A DNA stretch of 64,000 bases from Branchiostoma floridae (lineage: Eukaryota; Chordata; Leptocardii; Amphioxiformes; Branchiostomatidae), in contig NC_049997.1 of the NCBI RefSeq assembly GCF_000003815.2, positions 5,892,260-5,956,259 on the forward strand, written 5' to 3'. Each line of letters starts with the position of its first letter. Positions within the stretch are counted from its first letter, which is position 1. The position numbers and the translations under genes are program-made. A model generated the notes under the pieces. That model was given only the letters and a program-made list of their open reading frames with translations, did not search any database and had not been told where the DNA came from. Positions 10,317-21,607 of this stretch are shown piece after piece.

Positions 10317-10494
10317 CAGCAAGAACAGCGACAGAAAGTTTAGACATAAGGCCGGTGAGAACGAGAACTTTTATAACATATAGTTACTCTCCAAGCAGAG
10401 CTTCAGTGACGTTTTTTTTTTGGACCTTCTACTTCGTACCGTTTTGTTTATGTTTGGCAAGCGGAGAGAAATCGAGTTTATAATCTTTTCACAG

Positions 10495-10563
10495 GTCCGA
10501 ACCGGCAAATGGGTGATGCAGAGGTTGGCGAAGACCCGTCGAAAAGCGTACCCCTACAAACAC
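10495..10563 (+). pseudogene. exon-like block 2, copy B (donor mutated)
   Basis: The segment is 69 nt reading VRTGKWVMQRLAKTRRKAYP and then YKH, after TTTTCACAG. The position equivalent to the GTAAGT donor in copy A is ATAAGT. A GT-to-AT change at a donor would block normal splicing. Confidence 0.45.
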
Positions 10564-10728
10564 ATAAGTAATCTATACTTATTATTTAGTACTCTGTCAT
10601 ACATTCCTGAAGATGATTGTTTCAAGTTTATTTCAGATCAGAGCAGTGCTTCACCATGTAGTGCAAGTATGGCGATCCTTTAGGTGTGTTCATCTTAACC
10701 CGTACAATCTGTCTTTAATATCCTCAAG

Positions 10729-10818
10729 GTTCTGCACTCAACCCCGCCGACAGAGGTGTCAAGGTTCGCCTCGGTAATGCTTCATCTCCCAGCTGTTGAT
10801 CTGACCGACCATAAGAAA
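10729..10818 (+). pseudogene. exon-like block 3, copy B
   Basis: This 90-nt block, between AAG and GTAAGA, differs from copy A by an in-frame loss of two codons (TNRDHKK becomes TDHKK). The borders are intact. Confidence 0.45.
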
Positions 10819-10941
10819 GTAAGAAATCAAAACTGGACGATAAACAAGCCTCAGATGTCAAGGAAGAAACTGCAGATGATTAAATGTTGAATTGAAGGGC
10901 CTTGTGACAAACTTAGAGTTTGATGAGTTAACTACTCGATA

Positions 10942-11029
10942 GGATTTCCAGTACTTCAGTGAAAATAATCCATCCTTTGTAACATGTGACATACATGATG
11001 ACACAGGAAATAAATGTTACTGCTGTCAG
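10942..11029 (+). pseudogene. exon-like block 4, copy B (frameshifted)
   Basis: The DFQYFSENNPSFV peptide is kept but a small deletion near 11006 (GACACAGGAAAT against GACACAGAGGAAGT) shifts the EEVNVTAVS part out of frame. Confidence 0.4.
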
Positions 11030-11658
11030 TAAAATAAGGAACCTGCTGTCCAGAGGAAGCTAATCAAATATTGCCAGAGTCGTTCAAGCATCAGATATTG
11101 CCAGAGTTTTTCTATCAGAGCGTCTTTGAAGTGAAACGAAAACATTTTTATGCGTTCCGAGTGCAACCTGCGGTTCGTTGTAATAGACCCAATCTTCTAC
11201 ATGGTATCGCCAAGACTCTACATGAAGTTATGGACAGAAAAAGATATTATCAGCAAGAAGGATTTTGATAAAGTAACTATTCAAAGCAGGATAGACATGT
11301 AGCATGACAGCTCCGCATGATGTAGGTAGAATTTTGCGAAAAAAATCGCTTCAGGATCAATTATAAGTGGCTTTACTTTTATATGATTATCTGGAAAAAT
11401 TGACGTATTGACAAATGTGTTGTTTGTTCTGCTGCAGCTTATATTTGAGATTGTGAAAATTCCAGGGAACATCAGTATTATGATTTTAAGGTAATAACGA
11501 ACTCACACTGTGCAATATTATTGATGTAATATCTTGTGTCGGTCTATTAATGTCCCCTGCATGTTCGGTCAGCAATGACCAACGCAACATGACCTACGAT
11601 GTATATCTTGTATGTATATTTCTTCTATCTATGAATAAAGAATTATTTACTCCTGCAG

Positions 11659-11789
11659 TGTGGATGCCCCCTTCAACAGGTACTGGTAATAATGAAGACA
11701 CTGCAATGAGTAATGATGAAGAGCAGGTGTATGTTGCAGGGTATGTTCCTATTGCGCTATTGAAGCAATATCAGAAGTGCAACTACAAT
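11659..11789 (+). pseudogene. exon-like block 6, copy B
   Basis: The 131-nt block lies between TTACTCCTGCAG and GTAAGT. It reads STGTGNNEDTAMSNDEEQVY and then VAGYVPIALLKQYQKCNYN. Borders and frame are intact, which makes this the best-preserved exon-like block in the region. I cannot assign a family. Confidence 0.5.
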
Positions 11790-12065
11790 GTAAGTTTGCG
11801 CACGGAACGGAGCAGACCAGACCACGTTCAGACGTTCGCCCTATGAATGCACTGCAAGGTCTCCGCCCAAACATGTCTGTCTTGAGTCCACTGGTTGCTC
11901 CTTAAATCGCCAAAAGTCTTAGTAGTAGAGCACGTGTCTGGCCTCGGAAAGGGGATTCGTAACTGCTGCGCTTGGTGCGAGCTCCGTTGAAAGGTCATTG
12001 CACAGGGTCCACGACGACCGTCCCCGCCATTTCTTCTCCACCTTACCCCTCCCGGACGTCAGATC

Positions 12066-12700
12066 AGAGGCCTACACGAACTCACAAACCCTCCCGACTG
12101 GTGGTGTTCTGCGCGGCCCACCATCAAGCACACAGGCCAGCTGCTAAGCTCTCACTGGTGACGGAACAGAACGGACTGAACAGTGCACAGATGACAACAA
12201 ATGCTGACAACAAATTTCCCTCTGGCACATGATGGACTGATTGGGACCCTGACAGACCCCAGCATGAATATGATATGATATGGACTACGAGCATATACAT
12301 TTTTTCAATATGTGACAGTCCCTTTGATGAAAAAAAAATTGGTCAAACTCTTAAGCAAATTTTATGAGCCCTAAATCATATTGTATTCTTTTCAAGTTTC
12401 TTATATTGGTATATGAAAGGCCTGCACGTGCTCCCAAACTTCCTGGAGCCCTCCTGATCGGTGGTGTTCTGCAGTGGCCCACCGTCCAGCACGTGGGCCA
12501 GCTGCTAGATCTTACTGGTGACAGAACAGAACGGACTGAACAGTGCACAGATGATTGCCCCCTCTGTAAAACCTGCTGACAAGAATTCCCTCTGGGGCTA
12601 CTCGACCTTGACTGGTTGAATGAGACCGTGACGACCACTGCATGGGTAATGGAGAACGATTCTGAACATGATTCTGATTTGACACCAGGCACTTCATTTC
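12066..12700 (+). repeat. two copies of the ~370-bp exon-like unit
   Basis: Units start at about 12068 and 12418. The second reads RPARAPKLPGALLIGGVLQW, then VQHVGQLLDLTGDRTERTEQ, then CTDDCPLCKTC and a stop. After it another frame reads QEFPLGLLDLDWLNETVTTT. Both units match those at 2066-2950. Confidence 0.55.
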
Positions 12701-13009
12701 AATTTAAAACATCACTAAGAGGTATTGCAAAAGATTAAAATGAAGTTAGATATGTTATAATAGGTATGTCCAAGGTTTTTCAAGATAACGACATGATGAC
12801 TGATATTTGACGTTTGGCATGCCCAAGGTTTTTTTCATAAAATGAAGATAATGAAGACTGTTTGAAGTGACAGAACATCACTTCTTCAGGGGCATTAAGG
12901 TCATCTGATGAGACGAGCTTGACGAGCTGGTCCTTCGTCAAGTCAAGGAACAATGGTGTTTGGCTGGCAGCTGGAAACTATTTCATGGCATATGACAGTG
13001 CCTGTGCCT

Positions 13010-13345
13010 TCAGAGGGTTTATGGTTCAGACTCATGGACACTAATAAGTCTCTGTCCAAGAAACTGGATGGTAACTACACCCGTCTGCTTCGTTATGCTC
13101 GGAATGTACCCTTGCAGAGTCGCATCAGAAACAAAGAACTGTACAATGGACTTCCCCCGATCACTAGAACTATTCAGAATAGAAGACTGGCTCTTGCTGG
13201 CCATGTAGCCCGTCATGAGGAGATGGCCGCCAAAGTTCTCCTCTGGGAACCTGACGCGAGAGAAAAAGGGGACGACCAAACTTTTAAAGGACTACAACTT
13301 GCAAGCTGCCACGCTAGATAGAGATGCATGGTGGCACCTCTTATG
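13010..13345 (+). pseudogene. C-terminal end of a LINE ORF2 (RTE/CR1-like)
   Basis: The frame reads LSKKLDGNYTRLLRYARNVP, then RIRNKELYNGLPPITRTIQN, then RRLALAGHVARHEE. This is the conserved tail downstream of the RT thumb in many invertebrate LINEs (YTRLLR, LYGxLPxxxxTIxxRR, xAGHxxRxxE). Just upstream a different frame reads RVYGSDSWTL, matching the usual YGSETWTL. Just downstream another frame reads DYNLQAATLDRDAWWHLL and then a stop, matching the usual LDRDxW ending. Two single-step frameshifts (near 13045 and 13280) therefore break one ancestral ORF. It is 5'-truncated and sits between the copy-B repeat unit and the minisatellite. Confidence 0.8.
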
Positions 13346-13858
13346 AGTTTGAATTGAACTGAACTGCCTTTAGTTTGGGCTTCAGCATGCCACCTTAGGT
13401 TACCATATTCATACAGTTTCCGATACTTAGTCAGGCATGTACAGGGTTCCTGTCAGACAATCTGACATGTGGAATCTGGAAGAAGCTGGCCCCTTCCATC
13501 AGTTCTACAGCAGTTGTAGAAATGAAACTTACCTCTGCATAGTTGTAAAAGTGACAGAAGAAAAGAGAATATGCAAGCTATGTGGGTTATAATGAACCGA
13601 TATCACGTATATGGAATGAAAAATAAAAAGCCGTCTCCAAAAAAGTTGGTAAATCATATATCTAAACAATGTTGAAAATATTGTATAGCTTATCACGCCA
13701 TACACCGGACCTACAACTGGATCCCAGTACGGAGGAGCGCAGGATTATATTAGTCGGTCATCTTTTTTTCAAACTGATATCGTTAACAAGAAAAAGGAAG
13801 CAGAGAAAGAATTGTACACGTGACGTTGTTGCGTGATGACGCCGGCAACAACGACAGT

Positions 13859-14017
13859 CAATCCCTGATGCCGTCTCAGCCAATCCCTAATGCCGTCTTA
13901 GCCAATCCCTGATGCCGTCTCAGCCAATCCCTAATGCCGTCTCAGCCAATCCCTAATGCCGTCTCAGCCAATCCCTGATGCCGTCTCAGCCAAGCCCTGA
14001 TGCCGTCTCAGCCAATC
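13859..14017. repeat. 22-bp minisatellite, 7 copies
   Basis: The unit CAATCCCTGATGCCGTCTCA plus GC repeats seven times without length change, plus a partial eighth. The only regular variation is GATG or AATG in the middle, with one TTAGC and one AAGCC variant. It does not extend any neighbouring open frame. Confidence 0.95.
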
Positions 14018-14866
14018 AATGGAGATAAGAGCTTTGATCAGACTTCCAAGATAAACACAGCGACAGAAGAGAACTAAAGACAGTGCTGAAATACCGACAT
14101 TATTGGACTTATTTATCAGAGAAACACGCTCAAAACTTTACCTTCTGCATGGCAAAGGTAATTAGGATGGAAACACTGGCGACGACATGGATTGGAACGG
14201 ACCGCGCACACATGACAAGAATTCCCGCAAGGCTTATTGGCTTTTGTTCGCCGCATTGCTTCCTTTGTATGCAATTCTTATACGTTTGTAAATTGTATTA
14301 ATGACGATTATCATTCAAATGCAGCAGTGATGGTCAAATCGATATTTGAGACAAACTGTATAGGCAGCATAGTTCCTAAAGGTGAGAGTATCGATCATGT
14401 GGAAAGTTTCAGCATCTTATTGCTAGATGCTCAGAGATGAGGGTAAGGGAAAGAAATGACGACAGTGAGCTCGAGGGAAGTGTCAAAGTTACTTTTTTAC
14501 GTGATGGTTAATTAGAATATAAACTTTTTTCAATTTACGTTTAATTAATTGCTTTAATTTACGTCGAATCTGTACTTAACAAGTCGTATTATGAGAGAGG
14601 ACCACGCACAGCGACCCAAGTTAGGTGTGGCGTCCGCACCCACAAACTATACAAGACTATTGCAAGATTGCTTGAAACATCATTGCGCTAATCTGGAAAT
14701 AACTACAGCCTTATTTTTCCTACCAAAATCTTCCTTGGAAATCTGCAACGTCGATGGGAAGGGCCGTTGTGCAGACTACTCGACTATGATACCGACATTG
14801 TTTAACTTATTAACGAATTAAGATGGCAAGAACTAATAGAGGCCCGAACGGGTTTGGTGAATCAGT

Positions 14867-15115
14867 GTGCGACGACAGTTTCCTGAACCAACCAACCAGT
14901 CAACCACTTACTATCCTAGAGACATGGGTGTACAGTTTGCTGGTGAAAGTGAAGTGGAGAGTCTTGTGCAGCACTTTCAGACCTATCCTGCTGCATCATC
15001 TAAGACATGTCGGTATTTCTTCAAGATAGACGTTGCCGCAACCTCAGATGGCAAGGAAGAAACTGCAGATAAAATGTCTTTTCCATTGCATCTACTGCCG
15101 AGAGAAAATTACTGA
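14867..15115 (+). pseudogene. coding-like block with VQFAGESE motif, second copy
   Basis: The frame reads RDMGVQFAGESEVESLVQHF, then QTYPAASSKTCRYFFKIDVA, then ATSDGKEETADKMSF. It matches 5250-5430, where the same peptides are split by a frameshift. The FQYF part is missing here. The function is unknown. Confidence 0.4.
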
Positions 15116-16169
15116 TAGGACTAACCCAAAGGATGGCAATGGGAAATGATTATTTAGCAATGAAAACCAGTAATTGTAAAAGTTTGCAGGAGTATAGAAG
15201 ATTGTACTCTTCGCTTCAAAGCCATGATAACATCATTGTGCCCCCTCTAGATCTTCAGTAGAATCGTTCAACATGAAAGGCACCATTTGCGCAGAAGTGT
15301 GACACTGTGTTATACAGAATACCGCAGTCCTCTTACATCATGCTTGCAAAAAGATGGTAGTTACGATGGTCTGAACCCACATATTTCTTTGTATCCTTTG
15401 AGAATCTAGAAAGGGTTAGATTTTCAAATGTAGACGTGAAGTTGGACGGAACTGTTCTCGTATTGCATGGTTGCACACTATGCTTTCTGGATGGTTTAGT
15501 GCACAATTCAGGACAAGTTATAAAGGACACTACAAGCAAGCTATCCAAGGAAAGCCGACACGAGTCATCCAAGACCACATTCTAAACTTTAACGTCCCGT
15601 ACACCACGGAACTTAAACCGATTAGAAATACAAGAAGGTAGACAGATAAGTGTACAACGTTTTGTAAAATAATTGCAATAGTACAGTTCAATGTTGATTG
15701 AAGCGGGAGTACTACTACAGTATGCATTTGGGAATAGGAATACATTTTTATTTATTACCGCACACTATATAACACTGGATGAGAGGGGTTGAAAACATAG
15801 CTTACACCTACATTATATACTTGTACATTGATCCTAATTTTGAAAGATCATTTTCAAAGGAAAGAGGAAAGAACCATGAAATTCCAACAAAAGAAAGCAA
15901 CGAGGTTGAAAGAGCAGCCAAACAATTGTAGCCTCGCACGTTTTTTTCCGTCAACGCGTGACAGTCGGCTCGCCATACAAAAATGCCCGCGGGAGAACGT
16001 TTCACATTGCATATGGGCAGCATGATAAAAATATGTTACTATTGTATTGACGCAAAATTACTTTACGAAATATATTTTCTCTTAAGCTGCAAGTACAGTT
16101 GTATTTTCCTTTCAAGAAATTATTTTCTATGTTTACTATATTTCTTAAAGACCCCAATCATCATCATCG

Positions 16170-16450
16170 CTGGGTACATGGACGAAATTCAACAGCACAT
16201 TTTCAGACAAACTTGTGACCATGGCTTCTAAAGCAGGTTTAGCCACACCATACCACTGTAGCCGATGAAAGTGAAACAACTTGCAGAGATCCTAAACTGT
16301 CGTTATCAGCAATAGAAGGATGCAACAAGTCTAACGAATGTGATGACGAAAGTGCCACCAATGTATCTGGAACATCACAAAGCCTGTGTGATCGACCAAG
16401 GAATGCAGCGGGTCATCTACAACAGGCCTACGCTTAGCACAGGACGAATA
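16170..16450 (+). pseudogene. exon-like blocks 7-8, copy B
   Basis: The MKVKQLAEIL start is present, but a deletion removes most of the coiled coil. VPPMYLEHHKACVIDQGMQR and RPTLSTG are identical to copy A. This identity exceeds that of the flanking noncoding DNA, as far as can be judged by eye. Confidence 0.4.
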
Positions 16451-16623
16451 CTGTCGTTATACGTTATATATACATACTACTTCATTTTACTATTTGCACT
16501 GGCCCTGCCAAGCCCATGCAAGTGCGCTTTACTTTTGTTTCAAATGGTTACTTTCCTTTGTGGTTACCAGTGTAGAATCTGTCATGGCATTATGCCAGAG
16601 ATTGCCCTTCCAATCCACTGGTT

Positions 16624-16979
16624 ATGGATTTCGCGTACAGTTCTATTCTTCTCACTCTACATTATCCATCCTATAGTTGTCTCCTGGATCCCGAGAGCTA
16701 TGCCATATTTTATCATATTACATCTATCTTAAAAGTAGGGACAAAGTCAACACTCTTACAAAGTAAGATTACTAATATTATACCAACGAGTTTGAACAAA
16801 GGGTTCTGGAATATACACAGAATAGGAAAGAAAACTTCAATCGCATTTTCTGGATATTATTGTGTGCCTAAGGTTCCACTTATTGGAAGTATAAATAATA
16901 GAGTAGAAAGGGAGTGCCCGTATCACCAGCCTGGTGGACAAGTGCGAAATCCTGGTGCAGACGTCAGCCGAGAGTAATA
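16624..16979 (+). pseudogene. coding-like block 9, copy B
   Basis: An open frame reads through the part equivalent to 7878-8280 and ends QPGGQVRNPGADVSRE with a stop at 16975-16977. The copy-A counterpart differs by a few substitutions. Confidence 0.4.
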
Positions 16980-17123
16980 AGTTCTGATAAACGTCTTACT
17001 CCTGCCCTGCACCCTGTGATGCGCTTTGTCTTGTTACAAGTGATTTACCCTTGTTGTTTCTTTTCAATATAAAATTAATCAATTGTTATTAAATGATTGA
17101 ATCTGAATTCAATGTTAACGCAG

Positions 17124-17199
17124 GCTGCTGCAGTTGGTGCCAAAAGGAAGCGAACTGTTATCGATGACGAGTTCAAAGAGTTCGAGGACGTTTTAGATG
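17124..17199 (+). pseudogene. exon-like block with KRKR and gypsy-linker-like peptide, copy B
   Basis: After GTTAACGCAG the block reads AAAVGAKRKRTVIDDEFKEF and then EDVLDG, followed by GTAGGT. A related peptide EEFKDVLDG lies at 17968-17998 after the protease. The E-[FY]-xDV-[FL]-[DG] string is typical of the linker between protease and RT in Ty3/gypsy pol. Confidence 0.4.
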
Positions 17200-17589
17200 G
17201 TAGGTATACGTATTAACCATCATTTCAGGACGAACGTAGAGACTATTCACACTGCGTGATCATTTGTCAGCCGGAATCACGTGACTACATCACACTATAT
17301 AAGGCGTGGACAGAATCCAGTCTCTTTCATCCGGAGAAACCCAGTTTACCGGACCAACCAAGTCGGTTACGTCGCGAAGTCGACAGAGTCCCACGTGCAG
17401 TTCTAGACGCCAGATTGGCTTCCCAGAATAGGTTTGAAGTGTGCTGCTGATAAAGTACTAGTATGTTGAAGACAGTGGTTTTGTGCAAGTGGCTGTTCAG
17501 AGTCGAGAAACGATACTGTAAAGGGAACTTTTTGTTGACAAATCAGACTTCTTTATGCCATGTGCCAGCTACGACTGGTGCCGACCTAG

Positions 17590-18000
17590 TATGGATATAC
17601 TTCAAAGACTTAGGGAAAGATCTGGTGTTCGATCACGGCTGGGGAGACTGAACGGAGAGAGTGCGCTGCCAGCTGGACACCGGGGCTTCAGGGAACCTCA
17701 TCGGTCTGGACGACTTCCGGAGGCTTGGGAGGAAAGCCCATCTCCAGAGAGAGGAAGGGTTATGTGGCTGACGGCAGTAAGGTTTTGCTGGACTACGAGG
17801 GATGGCTGGAGCTCTGCTGTGACGGCAGAGAGTTCAAGACGCACTTTGTGATCAACGCCGGCAACCGCACGATTACACCACTTCTATCGCTGACGACTTG
17901 CGTGAAGCTGTGATTTGTGTCCATAAACGGCATCTGGCTTTACTGCAAAGAGATCTCAAGTAGGCGGTTCGAAGAGTTCAAGGACGTTCTAGACGGTAAA
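17590..18000 (+). pseudogene. gypsy-like protease with start of the RT linker, frame-broken
   Basis: One frame gives DLVFDH. After a small insertion the DNA reads ERVRCQLDTGASGNLIGLDD, with the catalytic DTGA. A third frame (17725 on) gives GYVADGSKVLLDYEGWLELC, then THFVIN and TPLLSLTTCVKL, matching the flap and C-terminal LLG-x-xTC-xxLGL part of Ty3/gypsy proteases. After a stop the frame continues SINGIWLYCKEISS and then EEFKDVLDG, the linker toward RT. At least two frameshifts and one stop make it non-functional. RT, RNase H and integrase are absent. Confidence 0.65.
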
Positions 18001-18347
18001 TATTCATCATCAATTTTGGAACGAGCTTAGACAAATAATACATCTTGATGCCGCGTGCCAGGGGTATCTACGACTGGTGCTAGCCTGGTATGGAAATACT
18101 TCAAAGACTTAGAGAAAGGAGGGGGTGCACTGAGCTATTATAATACCCACTGTTAAAAAGTCAATTTTTCTTTGGGTTGCAAAATTACATTTTATATTGC
18201 AACAACATATCCAATGCACATTATGTTGCATAACATTTATTACATTTTGTCCATATTCGCAGAATAATTCTCTATTAACTTCATTGGTGGTGATATTGTG
18301 AATATCAACCATATATTGTACAATGACGTTTTTTCTTTTACTTGCAG

Positions 18348-18403
18348 GGGAATTTCTGACTAACATTAACTACGACCTGGGACAGGTGATCCTCGTTATG
18401 AAG
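18348..18403 (+). pseudogene. possible small exon
   Basis: The 56-nt segment follows CTTTTACTTGCAG, a strong acceptor context, and ends at AAG before GTAAAT. It reads GEFLTNINYDLGQVILVMK. It lies just downstream of the protease/linker relic and could be a spliced continuation or unrelated. Confidence 0.3.
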
Positions 18404-18659
18404 GTAAATTCATGTACAGTATCTTTATCACCTCTGTGAGAAAAAAGGAAATCAGAAGTGACAGTCAACGGAAGAATCTAGACGAAGGGGACACTCCTCT
18501 GACAGGCGGCCGGGAAATAGCCACCCAGACTCCCGCGCCGTCGGAGACAGCCGGCCGTAAGGAAGCCAAGACCACCACGCCGTCGGCGCCACGTCGGCTG
18601 CAACCAACACTGTGGTCATTGCACCAGCTGTGGTATCATTCTCGGCCCTAATTGTGATA

Positions 18660-19380
18660 ATTACAGCATGTTTCTTCCACCTCTATGCAAACGAATTATT
18701 CTTTATCATCATCACAAAATATCTACATTTATTCTCACAGATCGTCCATGCAGGGCATACATGAATTTTCAGGAAAGAGCACACCACACAATATGCTAGC
18801 GCTGATAGAAAACCGTACATCAGCATGAGATACGGAGACAGGGCAGAAAGGTCAGCTATGTAGAAGCCATAACATTGAAATCACCAGCAGCTTATGGCCA
18901 TCCTCGAGGGAAGTGGTACACAGCCGAAAATCTCAAACTTTGTTTCTGCCCCATCCTTGATGAGCGAGTCTGCACATCTCATCAACTTTGTTTCTACCTA
19001 CTCCTCGAGGAGAGAGGCACACGGCCGCGGACGTATATCAAACTTTGAAGTTGCCTCCTCCTGACTTCAGCACAGCAGTGGCATTGCCTAGACAATTTGC
19101 ACCAAAAGACGTTGAAGCCAACAAGACCGTCCCTTTGATTTATTTTGTTCTGTGCCACGCAACAAGATGCCAGTCCCTACCATGGACACACTGCACACCA
19201 ATAATAGAGAGAACGCATTGTACCATTTTACAAGTGCATTGGGAACACCAAGGGAGAATGACAGCGGTCCCGGCATTTCATGTATACGTTTAAAAGTTGA
19301 ATTTTGTTTGGTACGTAATATCTTCATCTTGTATCAACACTATCACTTCCCAAAGCTCGGTTATACGCAGTGAAATGCGT
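18660..19380. other. no recognisable gene
   Basis: I see only short internal echoes such as 'CTCGAGG..A' and 'AACTTTGTTTCT' repeated near 18900-19030. No coding-like block is seen. Confidence 0.35.
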
Positions 19381-19547
19381 CACTAGAAGCAATGGCGCTC
19401 ACGACTCGTGGGAGAAACGTGTTACATCAATGCTCCCGTTAGGATATCTTTTCCTTTTCACAATAGACAGGGTTTGCAGAGAAGAGAGGGGGCAATGATC
19501 ATCTGTACGCGGACTTCAGCATCGCATCTTCGTTTCGTCGCCAAAAA

Positions 19548-19926
19548 ACAGGCTCGCACTTTTCCCCCCTTAACTATGAGCAATGACGCTCATGGGAGCT
19601 AAGCAACTACAGAAATGGAGTAACAAGAGATCGCCCAGAATTACATTCATGTCTCAAAAAAAATATCATGGCTAACGCTCACAAATTTCATTGCACATTT
19701 CGACCATGCAGTTTTTTGCAACACCGGCCGCTATTTGCCATGAAGAATATTTAAATGTGATACTGGGTCTTATGCAGCATTTAAAAAACGACCGAATTTT
19801 AAAGAAACTGCAGGCTCGCACCTTTATTGCCGTCAACGTGTCATTCGATGGACAATAACGCTCATGGGAGTAACGCTGCTCATGAACGCGACAAGAAAAT
19901 GGAGAAATAAAGAGCTCCTGTAGTTA
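19548..19926 (+). repeat. direct repeat pair, ~263 bp apart
   Basis: 'CAGGCTCGCAC' plus a stretch with 'CGCTCATGGGAG' and 'AGAAATGGAG' occurs at 19548-19644 and 19811-19926. A further weak relative is at about 19390. The family also resembles the block at 6683 and 15930. Confidence 0.45.
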
Positions 19927-20099
19927 CTTCCAGAACGGAGGTACTATATAATAAAGAATGTATCCGTGAGCAATTATCCAGAACTCTCATTCATAAGGAA
20001 AACAGCAAAGAAAATAGGCACATCACTTCCCATCTTCTATAGATTTAAGATATAAGCCTTATTCCGTGCGTGCAGAATTATCGGCAATGATTAAGGGCA

Positions 20100-20700
20100 G
20101 TGTAACCTGTCATAAAACATTGTTGTGTATATGCCCGTCCTACGTGTCATTGTTTTTCCAAACTGCCACGTATAACTCTTATTTCCAAGAACGTCACATA
20201 ATGTATTCTACGTCTTATTTCGTGTTGGTGGCAATTACAACTGACACCCTTACGAATTTGTATTTACCTCCAGAACGAAGGTGCATATCTTTATTGTTTA
20301 CACTGGATGTGTCCATGGACAATTTTTGAGAACTAGTACTTATTCACAAGAAAAAAATAACTCCCCATTATCAGAAAATCTACAAACTGAAGATATATAG
20401 GTTATATTCCGTGCGTGCAGTATTATTGACGTTGCCGTACTTTAACCGGGTCACAAAAGAAATGACGCCTTCCTATCACCTCGACATGTACAGAAGCCAC
20501 TCTGCATTACACCAGAATGACGAAATCAACTGACAAGTGTGTAACCTGACGTTAACTATTAGTGTGTATGTGCCGCCTGAACATTAAGTATACGTCTCAA
20601 CTGCAACGTATAAAAGTCTTATTCGAAGAACGTTACATAATGTACTCTACGTCTTAGGTAATTTCGTGTTGGTGGTAATTTCAACTGACACCCTTCACCA
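20100..20700 (+). repeat. direct repeat pair, ~450 bp apart
   Basis: A block with 'CGTATAACTCTTATTTC', 'AAGAACGTCACATAATGTA' and 'TTTCGTGTTGGTGGCAATTA' (about 20105-20260) recurs at about 20555-20695 with substitutions. It is noncoding in both copies. Confidence 0.55.
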
Positions 20701-20916
20701 ACACCGCAGTGCAATAGGGAATAGTACCAGCAAGTGCGAACGATGTTACCGCTTAGTATTCAATGGCGCACAGCTACCAATTAATTTTACCAATACTGAG
20801 TGACTAGTGGTGTTTTTTGCATACCGTAGTAGTATCTGAATCGGTTTTATAATTTTCAAGATAAACTTGCGTCACTAAAAGTCCAATAAAATGGATAATC
20901 CAACCAGCCCATCTAA

Positions 20917-21201
20917 TCTACACCGAGTCAACTTCCACCGTACAAGACGGCCCCCGACGTCTGGGTTTCCAAGAGGCTGACCGGTGAATTCAAACCTGGC
21001 TACTTTGACCCCGGGCTGGCTGGATTCTCCAACCTTTTGGAAAGCAAGCTGACCGGGAAAATTATGTCCGAAAGACTAAAGTTTGCATGGGAGGTGTCAA
21101 GATCGCTGAAACTTAGGCCGGTTCTGTATATAGATAACTTATATAAGTTACTAAGAAATAAATCCGTCACTACAGAAAAAATGTGCCACATCACATTGTA
21201 A
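20917..21201 (+). other. open coding-like frame without early ATG
   Basis: A stop (TAA 20914-20916) is followed by 94 sense codons and TAA at 21199-21201. It reads SQLPPYKTAPDVWVSKRLTG, then EFKPGYFDPGLAGFSNLLES and later AWEVSRSLKLRPVLYIDNLY. Amino acid use looks protein-like and the first ATG is only at 21064, so this could be an internal or terminal exon or an element fragment. No family is recognised. The other strand has a shorter open frame with less natural composition. Confidence 0.35.
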
Positions 21202-21607
21202 AAGACAGGTACATGCCTCGATCTAAACGATGTACTAAACCAACAATATTTTGCCTTGCGGATATAGAGTGTCGAAAAATATTGACGACTGAATGCCGAG
21301 TATGTGGATTGTCAGTTCACCGTCACAAGGTTAGCAAAAGCCTCCCTTATTCTTCAGGATGCGGTGAGAACTGTTCACCGTAACGGCATTGCCCTAACGT
21401 CGTGGCAAGATGCCAGAATACATCACATATTCACGGCATGACAAATGTGCTGTGCCAACGACATAATCTTGAGTGAACAGCGACAGACTTCCCAAACACA
21501 AAATATGGCCGCCACCTCAGTCACGAATCATTCAAGTTGTAACGAATGTATAATACAAGAACGCACCACACATGTATATTCACGGCGAGTTCAGCTTGTA
21601 CCTTTCA

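Larger units (their letters stand above)
9885..17200 (+). repeat. copy B of the large tandem segmental duplication
   Basis: It mirrors copy A block by block. Differences are the loss of the splice donor at 10564, frame breaks near 10942-11029 and 11071-11268, a clean acceptor before 11659, loss of the Asn-codon tract, and different insertions (LINE fragment at about 13010-13340 and 22-bp minisatellite at 13859-14017). The two copies look similarly decayed, so neither is clearly the functional parent. Confidence 0.8.

Noticed and set aside
13859..14017. Short regular repeats considered as a CRISPR array
   Set aside because: 22-bp units are contiguous without spacers, so it is a minisatellite.
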